From: Ruegeria sp. SCSIO 43209 | GTDB taxonomy: Bacteria > Pseudomonadota > Alphaproteobacteria > Rhodobacterales > Rhodobacteraceae | Length of the DNA stretch: 64,000 nt | Assembly: GCF_019904295.1 (NCBI RefSeq) | Contig: NZ_CP065359.1 | Coordinates: 62,001 to 126,000 of the forward strand | Direction of reading: 5' to 3' | Part shown: positions 24,716 through 34,478 of the stretch, piece after piece | Position numbering within the stretch: the stretch's first letter is position 1 | How the letters are laid out: each line of letters starts with the position of its first letter | Made by a program: the position numbers and the translations under genes | The notes under the pieces: generated by a model | Databases searched by the model: none | What the model was told of the DNA's origin: nothing | The model's input: only the letters and a program-made list of their open reading frames with translations

Positions 24716-26590
24716 ATGACCGCCAGTACCGATTCCGAATCGCCGACCCAAGCCACCGGCTATGCCTGCATTCAGCGTTATGTGAAAACGCTGGACAGCT
24801 CGCCGGGTGTGTATCGGATGTTGGATGGGGACAGCCGAGTTCTTTACGTAGGTAAAGCGCGAAACCTGAAGGCGCGGGTATCGAACTACACGCGCCCGGG
24901 GCACTCGGGTCGGATCGAGAAAATGATCGCCGCAACTGCCTCGATGATGTTTCTGACCACTCGGACCGAGACCGAGGCGCTGCTGCTGGAACAGAACCTG
25001 ATCAAGCAGCTCAAGCCCAAATACAACGTATTGTTGCGGGATGACAAAAGCTTCCCGAATATTCTGGTCGCCAAGGATCATGCCTTTCCGCAGATCAAAA
25101 AGCACCGAGGGGCGAAGAAAGAAAAGGGGGCTTATTTTGGCCCCTTCGCCAGTGCAGGCGCGGTGAACAGGACGCTGAACCAGCTGCAAAAGGCGTTCCT
25201 GCTGCGGAACTGTTCGGATTCCATGTTCGATAGCCGGACCCGGCCGTGCCTGCTCTATCAGATCAAGCGATGTTCTGGGCCGTGCGTCGGACTGATCTCG
25301 GAAGCCGATTATCGTGAAAGCGTTAAGGATGCCGAAAGGTTCCTGTCAGGCCGATCTACCAAAGTGCAGGAAGATCTCGCCCAGCAGATGATGGCTGCCT
25401 CCGAGGCGATGGAGTTCGAACGAGCCGCCGGTTTGCGCGACCGTATCCGGGCGCTGACGCAGGTGCAGACGTCTCAGGGCATCAATCCCCGCGGCGTGGC
25501 CGAGGCTGACGTCATTGGCCTCTACATGGACAGCGGTCAAGCCTGCGTTCAGGTGTTCTTCATCCGCGCCAACCAGAACTGGGGTAACCGCGATTTCTAT
25601 CCGCGCGTCGGCCCGGATGTGTCACAGGCTGAGGCGATGGAAGCGTTTCTGGGCCAATTCTACGACAATAAGGAACCACCCCGGCAGTTGATCCTGTCTG
25701 ATGCGATCGAGAATGCCGATCTGATGCAGGAGGCATTGTCGGAAAAAGCTGGACGCAAGGTGGAAATCCTGGTGCCCCAACGCGGTGAAAAGCAGGAACT
25801 GATCGCTGGTGCCTTGCGCAACGCACGTGAATCGCTGGCCCGGCGGATGTCGGAAAGTGCCACGCAGGCCAAATTGCTACGCGGTGTGGCCGAGGCCTTT
25901 GATCTGGACGCGCCGCCGAACCGGATCGAGGTTTACGACAACTCTCACATTCAAGGCACCAATGCCGTGGGTGGCATGATCGTCGCGGGCCCAGAGGGGT
26001 TCATGAAAAACGCCTATCGCAAGTTCAACATCCGCGGCGATGATCTAACCCCCGGCGATGACTTCGGCATGATGAAAGAGGTCCTGACCCGCCGTTTTAC
26101 GCGCCTGCAAAAGGAAGATCCGGATCGGGACAAAGGGCATTGGCCCGATCTGCTGCTGATCGACGGTGGTGCAGGGCAGGTGAGCGTCGTGAATGAGATC
26201 ATGGCCCAGCACGGGGTCGAGGATATCCCGATGGTCGGTGTCGCTAAGGGTGTCGATCGCGATCACGGCAAGGAAGAATTCCACCGCATCGGGCAGCGCC
26301 CTTTTGCGCTGAAACGCAACGATCCCGTATTGTACTTTATCCAGCGCTTGCGGGATGAGGCGCATCGCTTTGCCATCGGCACCCATCGCGCGAAACGCGC
26401 CAAGGCGGTTGGTGCAACGCCACTGGACGAAATCCCCGGCGTCGGGGCCGCGCGCAAACGCGCCCTGCTGACTCATTTCGGCAGCGCCAAAGCGGTGAGC
26501 CGAGCCAATTTGGCGGATCTTAAAGCCGTCGAGGGGATTTCAGCCGGGTTGGCGCAGAAGGTCTATGACTTCTTCCATGACAAGGGCTAG
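24716..26590 (+). CDS. uvrC: excinuclease ABC subunit C
   Basis: About 624 residues, normal for UvrC, which makes the dual incisions in nucleotide excision repair. Domains: GIY-YIG nuclease about residues 20-100 (SSPGVYRM then [17 protein letters not shown]), a cysteine-rich region around [20 protein letters not shown], a UVR motif ([20 protein letters not shown]) that contacts UvrB, an RNase H-like nuclease with [19 protein letters not shown] and LLIDGGAGQ, and C-terminal helix-hairpin-helix pairs ([28 protein letters not shown]). Start is MTASTDS at 24716 or nine codons earlier. Its last four bases overlap the convergent transporter gene. Confidence 0.96.
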   Translation: MTASTDSESPTQATGYACIQRYVKTLDSSPGVYRMLDGDSRVLYVGKARNLKARVSNYTRPGHSGRIEKMIAATASMMFLTTRTETEALLLEQNLIKQLKPKYNVLLRDDKSFPNILVAKDHAFPQIKKHRGAKKEKGAYFGPFASAGAVNRTLNQLQKAFLLRNCSDSMFDSRTRPCLLYQIKRCSGPCVGLISEADYRESVKDAERFLSGRSTKVQEDLAQQMMAASEAMEFERAAGLRDRIRALTQVQTSQGINPRGVAEADVIGLYMDSGQACVQVFFIRANQNWGNRDFYPRVGPDVSQAEAMEAFLGQFYDNKEPPRQLILSDAIENADLMQEALSEKAGRKVEILVPQRGEKQELIAGALRNARESLARRMSESATQAKLLRGVAEAFDLDAPPNRIEVYDNSHIQGTNAVGGMIVAGPEGFMKNAYRKFNIRGDDLTPGDDFGMMKEVLTRRFTRLQKEDPDRDKGHWPDLLLIDGGAGQVSVVNEIMAQHGVEDIPMVGVAKGVDRDHGKEEFHRIGQRPFALKRNDPVLYFIQRLRDEAHRFAIGTHRAKRAKAVGATPLDEIPGVGAARKRALLTHFGSAKAVSRANLADLKAVEGISAGLAQKVYDFFHDKG

Positions 26591-27471
26591 GCTTTTCGCC
26601 CCCGCCAAAGGATATAGAGGCCCGACGCCACGATGAGGCCGCAGCCAATCCACATGGTCTGATCCAATCGCTCGCCAAACATCACCACGCCCAAGCCGAT
26701 ACCGAACAACAGCCGCGAATAGCGAAACGGCGTCACAGATGAGACCTCGCCGGTGCGCATCGCCTTCATCAGCGCGGCATAGGCCATGACTCCCATCACA
26801 ATCGCCCCGCCCATGTGCAGGCTGACATTAGGCGTCAGAGTTTGCAGCGATGTTCCTTCCCAGAATCGATAAGCCAAACCCGCGACAATGATGCAGAGGA
26901 AGCCATAGAACCCCAGAACCTCAGTGCCCAGTGTTGCGGGCGCGGCGCGGCTGGCCAGATCGCGCCCCGCAAAGCCGAGCATCCCCAGCACGGCAAGGAT
27001 TGACAGGGCCGAGAAGCTGTCTCCGGTCGGTTGGATGATGATCACAACGCCAACAAGACCGATCAAAATGGCGCTCCATCGCCGCCAGCCGACGGATTCA
27101 CCAAAGAACAACGCGGCCCCTGCGACGACAACCAGTGGTGTGGCCTGAAGGATCACCGTAGCCGAGGACAGTGGCGTCAAAGCGATCGCCAATACATAGA
27201 AAAGCCGTCCTAGGATCTCGAAGACCACACGTACCTTCATCGGGCGCGACAACACGTCGGGCTGGAACAGACGCGTGCTACGTACTGTGGCAACCGCTGC
27301 GTAGATTACTGCACCGCCCGCACCGAAGAGAACAAGCACTTGCCAGATCGGGATCGACGCCGAAGCCGCCTTAAGCAGCGCATCCTCCAGCGCGAACAGT
27401 GCCATTGCGGCGACCATCCAGGCGCTGCCGATCAGATTTGACCGGGGATCGGTTTGAATATGCGGTGTCAT
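26587..27471 (-). CDS. DMT-superfamily (EamA) transporter
   Basis: A 294-residue membrane protein with ten predicted helices in two EamA repeats (residues about 15-145 and 155-290). It opens with [20 protein letters not shown] and the second repeat ends [20 protein letters not shown]. The family exports metabolites such as amino acids or S-adenosylmethionine; substrate unknown. The ATG at 27471 is preferred to one 18 codons upstream. Its stop overlaps the uvrC stop on the shared CTAG, a convergent 4-base overlap. Confidence 0.9.
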   Translation of the reverse strand: MTPHIQTDPRSNLIGSAWMVAAMALFALEDALLKAASASIPIWQVLVLFGAGGAVIYAAVATVRSTRLFQPDVLSRPMKVRVVFEILGRLFYVLAIALTPLSSATVILQATPLVVVAGAALFFGESVGWRRWSAILIGLVGVVIIIQPTGDSFSALSILAVLGMLGFAGRDLASRAAPATLGTEVLGFYGFLCIIVAGLAYRFWEGTSLQTLTPNVSLHMGGAIVMGVMAYAALMKAMRTGEVSSVTPFRYSRLLFGIGLGVVMFGERLDQTMWIGCGLIVASGLYILWRGRKA

Positions 27472-27661
27472 GTCAGCTCTGGGGTGTTGTCTGGTTGGCC
27501 AGCCGACAATCTGACGCCAAAGCAATCAAGTGCCAAGATGAAACCTGTAATGTGACCACCGCTGCGACGCTTTGACTTTTAAGACAGCAAACGCTTGTGC
27601 TGGGTCAGTTTTTTAAGACCCTGTCTTTTCTGTCTTGAACCGGCGATGTAGGGTCCAAGCC

Positions 27662-28330
27662 ATGAAATGGAACCTGCCGAATATTCTGACTGTACTGCGC
27701 CTTGTGGCGGCCCCCGGTCTCGCCGTGATGTTTCTGTATTTCACCCGTCCCTATGCGGATTGGTTTGCTTTGATTCTGTTCCTGTCAGCGGCGATCACCG
27801 ATTGGTTCGACGGGTATCTGGCGCGCGCCTGGAAACAGGAAACGAAGATTGGCGCCATGCTGGATCCCATTGCCGACAAGGCAATGGTGGTAATCGCGCT
27901 GATGATATTGGTGGGCTATTCGACTGAACACTGGACACCATGGCTGGTCCTGCCCGCTACAGTGATCCTGTTTCGCGAAGTCTTTGTCTCAGGCTTGCGA
28001 GAGTATCTGGGCGATGTGGCCGGAACCCTGAAGGTCACCAAGCTAGCCAAGTGGAAAACGACGGCACAGATGGTAGCGATCGCGATCCTGTTCTCGCAGG
28101 GGATATTCGAGCACCATTTTGTGATGGCCACGTTTGGCATGGATGCGACAACCATTGATCAGGTTCTGGCAGGGCAGGTCGAGGACCTGAACAACATCCG
28201 CTGGCATCTTGAGGCCATGTTCTGGTCAGGTCGTATCGGGCTATGGCTGCTCTGGATTGCCGCGACGCTGACATTGATCACAGGCTATGACTACCTACGT
28301 AAAGCCATGCCCCACCTGAAGGAGAGCTAA
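27662..28330 (+). CDS. pgsA: CDP-diacylglycerol--glycerol-3-phosphate 3-phosphatidyltransferase
   Basis: A 222-residue membrane CDP-alcohol phosphatidyltransferase. The diagnostic motif is complete: DGYLARAWKQETKIGAMLDP followed by IADK, matching DGx2ARx8Gx3Dx3D. The N-terminus (WNLPNILTVLRLVAAPGLAV) is typical of PgsA. It makes phosphatidylglycerophosphate, the first committed step to phosphatidylglycerol. ATG at 27662 fits the family. It leads a pgsA-moaD-moaE operon, with three bases to moaD. Confidence 0.94.
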   Translation: MKWNLPNILTVLRLVAAPGLAVMFLYFTRPYADWFALILFLSAAITDWFDGYLARAWKQETKIGAMLDPIADKAMVVIALMILVGYSTEHWTPWLVLPATVILFREVFVSGLREYLGDVAGTLKVTKLAKWKTTAQMVAIAILFSQGIFEHHFVMATFGMDATTIDQVLAGQVEDLNNIRWHLEAMFWSGRIGLWLLWIAATLTLITGYDYLRKAMPHLKES

Positions 28331-28333
28331 CCG

Positions 28334-28579
28334 ATGAACGTGCTGTATTTCGCTTGGGTGCGCGAACGCATCGGCCTGCCGAAAGAGAAGATTGAAACTG
28401 AGGCCGCAACAGTCAGCGATTTGGTCGCGGAACTGAGCGCGCGTGAGGATCGCTATGCTGCTGCCTTTGCCGATCTGTCGGCCTTGCGCGTGGCGCTGGA
28501 CCAAGAGCTTTCGGATTTTGACGCCCCACTGACCGGCGTGCGCGAGGTTGCGTTCTTTCCGCCCATGACGGGTGGCTAG
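28334..28579 (+). CDS. moaD: molybdopterin synthase small subunit
   Basis: An 81-residue ubiquitin-fold protein ending in the Gly-Gly that is thiocarboxylated to carry sulfur (FFPPMTGG). The N-terminus MNVLYFAWVRERIGLPKE is characteristic. It forms molybdopterin synthase with MoaE, encoded directly downstream. It sits three bases after pgsA, so it is in the same transcript. Confidence 0.94.
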   Translation: MNVLYFAWVRERIGLPKEKIETEAATVSDLVAELSAREDRYAAAFADLSALRVALDQELSDFDAPLTGVREVAFFPPMTGG

Positions 28580-28580
28580 A

Positions 28581-29024
28581 ATGCGGATCGTCGTGCAGGA
28601 GGCCCCGTTCGATCTGGGGGCCGAAGCCAACGCTTTTGCCGCCGGGGACGATGCCAACGGGGCCATCGTGACCTTCACAGGCGTTGTGCGCGATCTGGCT
28701 TCGGGCGATCTGGATGTGATGGAGATCGAGCACTATCCCGGCATGACCGAACGCGCCCTAACCAAGATCGCGGAAGAGGCGCAAGCCCGTTGGTCACTGG
28801 GCAACGTTCTGGTGATCCACCGCCACGGAAGGCTTGCTCCGGGTGACCGTATCATGATGGTCGCCACCGCCGCACCGCACCGCAAAGATGCGTTTGAGGC
28901 GGCGGAATATCTGATGGATTACCTTAAATCTCGCGCGCCATTCTGGAAGAAGGAAATCACCACGTCCGGAGCAGAATGGGTGGTTGCCAAGGACGAGGAT
29001 GAAGACGCGCTGACCCGCTGGTAG
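28581..29024 (+). CDS. moaE: molybdopterin synthase catalytic subunit
   Basis: A 147-residue MoaE starting one base after the moaD stop codon; an ATG three codons earlier would overlap moaD. Motifs: GAIVTFTGVVRDL, LDVMEIEHYPGMTERAL, HRHGRLAPGDRIMMV, APHRKDAFEAAEYLMDYLKS with the catalytic Lys, and PFWKKE. It inserts the dithiolene sulfurs into precursor Z. The gene pair with moaD is standard; with moaB at 60354 it completes part of the Moco pathway in this window. Confidence 0.95.
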   Translation: MRIVVQEAPFDLGAEANAFAAGDDANGAIVTFTGVVRDLASGDLDVMEIEHYPGMTERALTKIAEEAQARWSLGNVLVIHRHGRLAPGDRIMMVATAAPHRKDAFEAAEYLMDYLKSRAPFWKKEITTSGAEWVVAKDEDEDALTRW

Positions 29025-29029
29025 GGTGC

Positions 29030-29374
29030 CTAGTCTGCGTTGTTGATCCGCCCGCGCATCTCTTCGGCTTCCTGCCGCGCGGCGCGCAGCCCTTCCATTG
29101 CGGCATTCAACTCGGCTTCGGTTTGCGTCAGCTGGTTGGTTAGCTCTGCCTCACGCTGCTGAAGATATGTGATTGCCTGATCGCGTGTTTCTTCGGCCTC
29201 GTGCAGCTCCTGACTCATGCGGTCCAGATCGGCTACGTCGCTTTGGCGAACACGGGACAGCCGATGCGCCAGCCAGTTGGCGAACCAACCCATGCAGAAA
29301 GCTGCGAACAGGATGATGGCTGTGGCGATGATGAATTCTGTTCTGTTCAACTTACTGGTCCTCTGAGCCTGCAT
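29030..29374 (-). CDS. membrane-anchored coiled-coil protein
   Basis: A 114-residue protein with one N-terminal membrane helix (EFIIATAIILFAAFCMGWFA, residues about 13-34) and then a long charged heptad region (residues about 48-110, for example ELHEAEETRDQAITYLQQRE) predicted as coiled coil. It overlaps the end of the OmpA-type gene by 23 bases, so the two are probably co-translated. No family name recognised; it may brace or scaffold the envelope protein encoded upstream. Confidence 0.7.
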   Translation of the reverse strand: MQAQRTSKLNRTEFIIATAIILFAAFCMGWFANWLAHRLSRVRQSDVADLDRMSQELHEAEETRDQAITYLQQREAELTNQLTQTEAELNAAMEGLRAARQEAEEMRGRINNAD

Positions 29375-31274
29375 CCGGTGCGTCGGTTTCAGGTGTCTCG
29401 ATTTCGGCCTCAGATTCGGCCTCGGCTTCCATCGCCTCCAGCCCGGTCAGGGTGTTGGCCACGGGTTCAGGACGGATCAGGCGAAACTCGATGCGGCGGT
29501 TCTCTTCGCGGCCTTCTTCGGTTTCGTTATCGGCGATGGGCTGCGTCTCGCCATACCCGACCGCAGAAAAGCTTGAGGTCGGCACGCGCCGTCCGCGCAA
29601 TTCGTTCAGGATCGACTGTGCGCGCGACTGGCTGAGCTGCTGGTTCATCTCTTCACGGCCCTGACTGTCGGTATGGCCCTGAATCTCCAACCGGATGGGG
29701 CCACATTCGCGCAGGATGTCAGCGATCTGGTTCAGGGCATCGCGCGAGTCGGCGGCTACTGTGGCTGAACCCGGTTCGAACGCAATCTTTCTGGCGGCCT
29801 GTACCTCTGCCAGCTGCTCTTCGCAGACCTCAGGGTCGGGTGGCGCGTCGGCGGGTGCGGGCGGCTCCTGATAGGTGATTGACAGGGTGTAATCCTGCGC
29901 CTCGCCCAGCTTGTCCGACAGCATGCCGGCGATCCGGGCCTTGGCGTCGGGATCATGGCTGATGCCCGACAGTGCTACATTGTCCGGCGTAACGGTCAGG
30001 GCGCCATTGTGCAGTTGCGACAGTGCCTCCAGCCCGGCCAAGACACGTATGGGCCAATCCGCGGGCAGGTCCGGTGCAATCCGGGTGGCTGTGTGCACCT
30101 GCAATGATCCAAAGGCGGCACGTGCAAAGCTGTCGGTCATTTCACGCAGCGTTTCGTCACTCAGACGGCCACGCAGTTGAACCAAACCCTCAGGGCTACG
30201 TGTTGCGACGAATTCAATAGGCCCAGTCGGGTCATCTGGTTCGGGTTCAGGAAGAATTGCATGCAAGGCGAAAACCTCGGGTAGCGTATTTTCGAGCTCT
30301 CCCACGATGCGGTCGAACTCCAAAGGGTTAGTCCCTTGTGTGGCAACTAGAGTGATATCTGCATCCGACAGAGTAACTGAACCCTGACCAAGTTCGGATA
30401 GCGCACGAATGCTGAGCTGCGCTGCATTCGCCCAACGCGGAGACGGTACGCCTAGCCCAATGGTGCAGGAATAGGGGCCGGTTAATCCGGCCTCTTGTGC
30501 CGCAGCGACGATGATGTCGCGCGCAACTTCATCCTGGGCCGAGCACGCATCAAACTGCCCGCCATCCTCATCTATCAGATAGCGCAGCGTGAATGGTGTG
30601 ATTACCGGGCGAGGTGCCGAAATCGAAAGGCCGATTCGCAGACCTGGTGGCGCGGCGCGGCTCAGGTCTTGTTCCAGCTGGTCTTTCTCTTGCTGGCTAT
30701 CGGCAATGGCCGTGATACGCACCAACCCTGGGCTGGCAGATATCTTGGCCCGTGGCAAATCCGAGAGCGCTTCGATCGCATAGTCGATTGCCTGATCCCA
30801 TCCGTCTGGCTTGGGATAGTCGGCACTTTCCATCAGGTCCGAGACTGACGCGTCCCGATCAAGGCGTTGCAGCCTGTCTACCAGATCATCGCGATCCAGA
30901 GCCGCAGGTACTAGCCCGATAATCGAAATTCCACTGTCATTGCGCAAGATCTCGGTAGAAAAGCGGGGCGGTGTCAGATCGGCCGTGGGAGCAACCTCCA
31001 TCTCGTCAATGACGCGCGAGGTGTCGACCTCGGTGCCCGCAGCGATCAGGGCGTTGAATCGGGTCGCCTCAGTCGGGGCCGTGCCGGTCAGAACGACACG
31101 CAGGCCGTCGGATTCGACTTCGGCCCAATCATGGCCCTGCAAGTTCAAGGCCTTTCGCACGGCCAGTTCCGAGGCGTCTTCGATCTTGCTGACCGCAAAT
31201 CCAGCGACCACCAGCGATAGCACGGCGGACACCGCGAAAATCAACGCAACAGCTAGGGCGTAAGGCAGACGCAT
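29352..31274 (-). CDS. large OmpA-family protein with repeated BON-like segments
   Basis: A 640-residue envelope protein. An N-terminal helix (RLPYALAVALIFAVSAVLSL) anchors it; residues about 30-490 contain several alpha/beta segments of BON type, seen as repeats of a VxLxGxxP-like strand (for example LRVVLTGTAPTEATRF, LVQLRGRLSDETLREM and ALSGISHDPDAKARI). The OmpA-like peptidoglycan-binding domain is at about 505-610: IAFEPGSATVAADS, IEIQGHTD-type IRLEIQGHTDSQGREEMN, LSQSRAQSILNEL and RRIEFRL. An acidic tail follows. Likely a cell-wall-associated scaffold; the inner-membrane anchor distinguishes it from classic OmpA. Confidence 0.85.
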   Translation of the reverse strand: MRLPYALAVALIFAVSAVLSLVVAGFAVSKIEDASELAVRKALNLQGHDWAEVESDGLRVVLTGTAPTEATRFNALIAAGTEVDTSRVIDEMEVAPTADLTPPRFSTEILRNDSGISIIGLVPAALDRDDLVDRLQRLDRDASVSDLMESADYPKPDGWDQAIDYAIEALSDLPRAKISASPGLVRITAIADSQQEKDQLEQDLSRAAPPGLRIGLSISAPRPVITPFTLRYLIDEDGGQFDACSAQDEVARDIIVAAAQEAGLTGPYSCTIGLGVPSPRWANAAQLSIRALSELGQGSVTLSDADITLVATQGTNPLEFDRIVGELENTLPEVFALHAILPEPEPDDPTGPIEFVATRSPEGLVQLRGRLSDETLREMTDSFARAAFGSLQVHTATRIAPDLPADWPIRVLAGLEALSQLHNGALTVTPDNVALSGISHDPDAKARIAGMLSDKLGEAQDYTLSITYQEPPAPADAPPDPEVCEEQLAEVQAARKIAFEPGSATVAADSRDALNQIADILRECGPIRLEIQGHTDSQGREEMNQQLSQSRAQSILNELRGRRVPTSSFSAVGYGETQPIADNETEEGREENRRIEFRLIRPEPVANTLTGLEAMEAEAESEAEIETPETDAPDAGSEDQ

Positions 31275-31341
31275 GGGCGAAATCGAGACTCCTCGGGCGG
31301 TTGGTTCCGGGACTCATACAGAGCGCAGCACAGAGGTGCAA

Positions 31342-32304
31342 TCAGAGGAAAAGGGCGACGCTGAGGAAGATCAGCGGAATCAAGCCGGTGTCACGATTGG
31401 CCCGGAAAAGCTGTAGCAATTTGGCGTTGTCCTCCGTGTCCAGCCCCCGCAATTGCCAGGCCAGATGCCACCCCATCGCCCAAGGCCCGCCAAGGGCGAC
31501 CGCCAAAGCAAGAACCGATGTCCCGGGCAAAGCCGCGTCGATAATTGCAAAGGCCATTAGACTGACGGTTCCAATCAGAAAATACTTGAGCCAACGGGCG
31601 GTATCGGTGCCAAACAGGCGCGCAGTGGACTTGATGCCAATCAGCTCGTCATCCTCGGCATCCTGATGGGCGTAGATCGTGTCGTAGAACAAAGTCCAGG
31701 CGATTCCTGACAGATAAAGCATGATCGCAGGCCAGCCTACGGTGCCGGTATGTGCTGCCCAGGCCAGCAATGCGCCCCAGTTGAAGGCCAGCCCCAGAAA
31801 AATCTGCGGCCACCACGTAAAACGTTTCGCATAGGGATAGATGGTAACAGGCAGCAAAGACAGAACCCCCATCGCAATCGCGGCCCGGTTGAAGGTCAGA
31901 AGGATGGCCAGGGCCAACAGACATTGCAGCACCATCCAGAATACCGCCTGACGGACACTCACCTGACCCGAGGGAATCGGGCGCGACCTTGTGCGTTCGA
32001 CCTTCCCGTCAAACTCTCGATCGGTGATGTCATTCCACGTACAGCCCGCGCCGCGCATCAAAAACGCGCCGATCGCACACCCAACGGCGATCCAAAGATC
32101 CCCCCACCGTGGAGTGCCGTCGCTCAGGATGGCCAGCGCCAGACCCCACCAGCAGGGGATCAGCAGCAACCATGTGCCGATAGGTCGGTCCGCGCGGCTG
32201 AGCCGCAGGTAAGGGCGGGTGAAGGCAGGCGCGTGGGTGTCGACCCAATTGCCGGTTACGGCATCGGCGACCTGACCGTCTGGTGTTGGGGCATTGCCTT
32301 GCAT
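31342..32304 (-). CDS. ubiA: 4-hydroxybenzoate polyprenyltransferase
   Basis: A 320-residue membrane prenyltransferase of ubiquinone synthesis. It has the two Asp-rich prenyl-diphosphate motifs: NDITDREFDGKVERTRSRPI in the first half and YAHQDAEDDELIGIKSTA in the second, plus about nine helices. The ATG at 32304 gives normal family length; a longer frame would overlap the divergent rsmE gene. It is divergent from rsmE by only 12 bases, so their promoters overlap. Confidence 0.95.
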   Translation of the reverse strand: MQGNAPTPDGQVADAVTGNWVDTHAPAFTRPYLRLSRADRPIGTWLLLIPCWWGLALAILSDGTPRWGDLWIAVGCAIGAFLMRGAGCTWNDITDREFDGKVERTRSRPIPSGQVSVRQAVFWMVLQCLLALAILLTFNRAAIAMGVLSLLPVTIYPYAKRFTWWPQIFLGLAFNWGALLAWAAHTGTVGWPAIMLYLSGIAWTLFYDTIYAHQDAEDDELIGIKSTARLFGTDTARWLKYFLIGTVSLMAFAIIDAALPGTSVLALAVALGGPWAMGWHLAWQLRGLDTEDNAKLLQLFRANRDTGLIPLIFLSVALFL

Positions 32305-32316
32305 ATGTAGGGTCTC

Positions 32317-33042
32317 ATGAATGCGAAGATCAGACTGTATGTAGAGCACCCTTTGGGTCCGGGGCAATCGGTTCCTTTGACGCGTGAGCAGGCGCACTAC
32401 CTGTTCGGCGTCATGCGCCTGTCGGTTGGGGGCCGGGTCGCCCTGTTCAATGGCAGCGATGGCGAGTGGCAGGCAGAGGTAGCAGAAGCGGGCAAACGAG
32501 GCGGAATCCTGTCGTGCGTGGAGCAATCGAAACCTCTGCAATTACCGCCCGATCTGTGGCTTCTCTTTGCACCGATCAAGAAGGCGCGGACCGATTTCAT
32601 CGTTGAAAAAGCAGCTGAAATGGGGGCCGCGCGGATCATACCGGTGCAGACCGAATTCACCAACTCCGAGCGCATTCGGCAGGATCGCTTGCAGGCCCAC
32701 GCAATTGAGGCGGCCGAACAATGTGGCGGCACTTTTGTGCCTGAGGTCGCTGACCTCCAGCGATTGGATCGTATCCTGGGCGCGTGGCCCGATGATCGCC
32801 AATTGATGTTCTGTGACGAGGCTGAAGCCGGCTCGGCCCTGCGCATGGCAGAGAATGAGAAAGGCAAGCCGTGGGCGATCCTGATCGGCCCCGAGGGCGG
32901 GTTTTCCGAGCCCGAACGCAAACGGTTGGCGGAGCTACCATTTACCCATGTGGTCAGCCTCGGCCCACGCATCCTGCGCGCCGATACAGCAGCCGTTGCG
33001 GCGATGACAATGTGGCAGCAAGCGTTGGGAGATTGGACGTGA
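32317..33042 (+). CDS. rsmE: 16S rRNA (uracil1498-N3)-methyltransferase
   Basis: A 241-residue SPOUT methyltransferase. The N-terminal PUA-like part includes LTREQAHYLFGVMRLSVGGR; the trefoil-knot SAM site is ILIGPEGGFSEPE and LGPRILRADTAAVAA at the C-terminus. It methylates U1498 of 16S rRNA. Its stop codon overlaps the GTG of the next gene (GTGA), so translation is coupled to the acetyltransferase. Confidence 0.95.
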   Translation: MNAKIRLYVEHPLGPGQSVPLTREQAHYLFGVMRLSVGGRVALFNGSDGEWQAEVAEAGKRGGILSCVEQSKPLQLPPDLWLLFAPIKKARTDFIVEKAAEMGAARIIPVQTEFTNSERIRQDRLQAHAIEAAEQCGGTFVPEVADLQRLDRILGAWPDDRQLMFCDEAEAGSALRMAENEKGKPWAILIGPEGGFSEPERKRLAELPFTHVVSLGPRILRADTAAVAAMTMWQQALGDWT

Positions 33043-33887
33043 CGTGGCAATTGGCGCAGGAAACGGACCTGTCCAGGATCGACTCGTTTTTGTCCCAACA
33101 TATCCAAACATCGATGTTCCCTTTGGCCAATCTACGGGATTTTGGCCTGTGCGGTACGCATCCCCGGTCGTTGAATGCATGGACACTTGGCAGCCCGTTG
33201 CGTGCGGTCTTCGCCATAACAAATGAAGGCATGATCCTGCTGCAATGTCCCGACTGTTCGGATACCGAACTTGCCGCAGCGATTGACCTTATTCGAGGCC
33301 GGGCCCTGTTCGGCATCGCGGCTGAGGCAACGCAAGCTCGTCGGATAATGCGGTTGGCAGGTTGGGAAGGGCGACCCGCGACCCTGAACAGCGATGAGCC
33401 GGGGTTTTCCCTGGCGCTGGATCGACTTCAAATACCGGATTTCAGTGGGGCAGATCTCATGCCGCTTACTGATGTAGACCGTTCGGTCCTTGAAGACTGG
33501 CGGGAAAGCTACCTCATCGAAGCCATGGATTTTGATCCTTTGCGCGCACAGACGCAGGCTGGGAAGGACATCAAGACCTATATCGAGCGGGATTCGCATC
33601 GAGTTTTGCTACATAACGGCCTACCGGTCAGCATGACCGGCTTCAACGCTCGCTTGCCTGAAGTGGTGCAGATCGGCGGTGTCTACACACCACCCGATTT
33701 ACGAGGGCGGGGCTATGCGCGTTTGGCTGTTGCCCTGCAACTGGTTGAGGCGCGCGACGCGGGAGTTTCCAGAGCTGTCCTCTTTGCGGCTTCCGATGCG
33801 GCCGCGCGTGCCTATATATCCATTGGGTTCCAGCCTGCAGGTCAATACTCGCTGATCCTGTTCAAAAACCCGGAGGACGTGGCATGA
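33039..33887 (+). CDS. GNAT-family N-acetyltransferase
   Basis: A 282-residue protein beginning at the GTG that overlaps the rsmE stop. The acetyl-CoA-binding motif A is in the C-terminal half: GGVYTPPDLRGRGYARLAVA (residues about 222-242), followed by LFAASDAAARAYISIGFQPA. The N-terminal half, about 130 residues, resembles the helper domain of two-domain GNATs. Substrate unknown. It is coupled both upstream (GTGA) and downstream (ATGA). Confidence 0.88.
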   Translation: MTWQLAQETDLSRIDSFLSQHIQTSMFPLANLRDFGLCGTHPRSLNAWTLGSPLRAVFAITNEGMILLQCPDCSDTELAAAIDLIRGRALFGIAAEATQARRIMRLAGWEGRPATLNSDEPGFSLALDRLQIPDFSGADLMPLTDVDRSVLEDWRESYLIEAMDFDPLRAQTQAGKDIKTYIERDSHRVLLHNGLPVSMTGFNARLPEVVQIGGVYTPPDLRGRGYARLAVALQLVEARDAGVSRAVLFAASDAAARAYISIGFQPAGQYSLILFKNPEDVA

Positions 33888-34411
33888 GTTTCTTTCGACC
33901 CGAAGCCAAACTGGCCCTGTGGCGCTGGCGCGAAGTGCTGGTTGCAGGGTTTGTTCTGATCCTCGGCCTCAGCTGGATCAGCGGCCCCGGCGGATTGCTG
34001 GCGTGGTTGGGGTGGCTGCTGATCGTCGTCTCGATGGCACTGGCGGTGATCGGAGTGCAACGCGCGCGCTTTCGCAATGGTGCGGGAGGACCGGGTGTGG
34101 TGACTATTGATGAAGGCCAGATCACCTATCTGGGCCCGCTCGACGGCGGCATCGTTGCAGCCCGCGAAATCGAGCGGTTGGCGTTGGATCCGACCTCGCA
34201 ACCTGCGCATTGGGTTTTGGATCAGCCGGGGCAGCCGACCCTTCACATTCCGGTGAACGCCGAAGGGGCCGAGGCACTGTTTGATGTGTTCTCAGCACTT
34301 CCGGGGCTTAAAACCGAGCAAATGCTGTCGGAACTCAACGGTCGTGCGGCACATCCGGTGGTGATCTGGGAACGCACGCCGTCACGGCCTGCGCACCTTA
34401 GGCTGCATTGA
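33884..34411 (+). CDS. hypothetical two-helix membrane protein
   Basis: A 175-residue protein with two adjacent membrane helices (residues about 19-35 and 38-60) and a soluble C-terminal domain of about 110 residues beginning GVVTIDEGQITYLGPLDGGI. It overlaps the GNAT gene by four bases (ATGA), forming an rsmE-GNAT-membrane protein string. The C-terminal region resembles a small beta-rich PH-like module, but I recognise no named family. It looks conserved in gene position rather than a chance frame. Confidence 0.7.
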   Translation: MSFFRPEAKLALWRWREVLVAGFVLILGLSWISGPGGLLAWLGWLLIVVSMALAVIGVQRARFRNGAGGPGVVTIDEGQITYLGPLDGGIVAAREIERLALDPTSQPAHWVLDQPGQPTLHIPVNAEGAEALFDVFSALPGLKTEQMLSELNGRAAHPVVIWERTPSRPAHLRLH

Positions 34412-34478
34412 CACTGGCGCGGTTTGCGCTCAGGACTGACCGCCAAGACAGACACATCAGGATCGGAGCACGGGTCAC

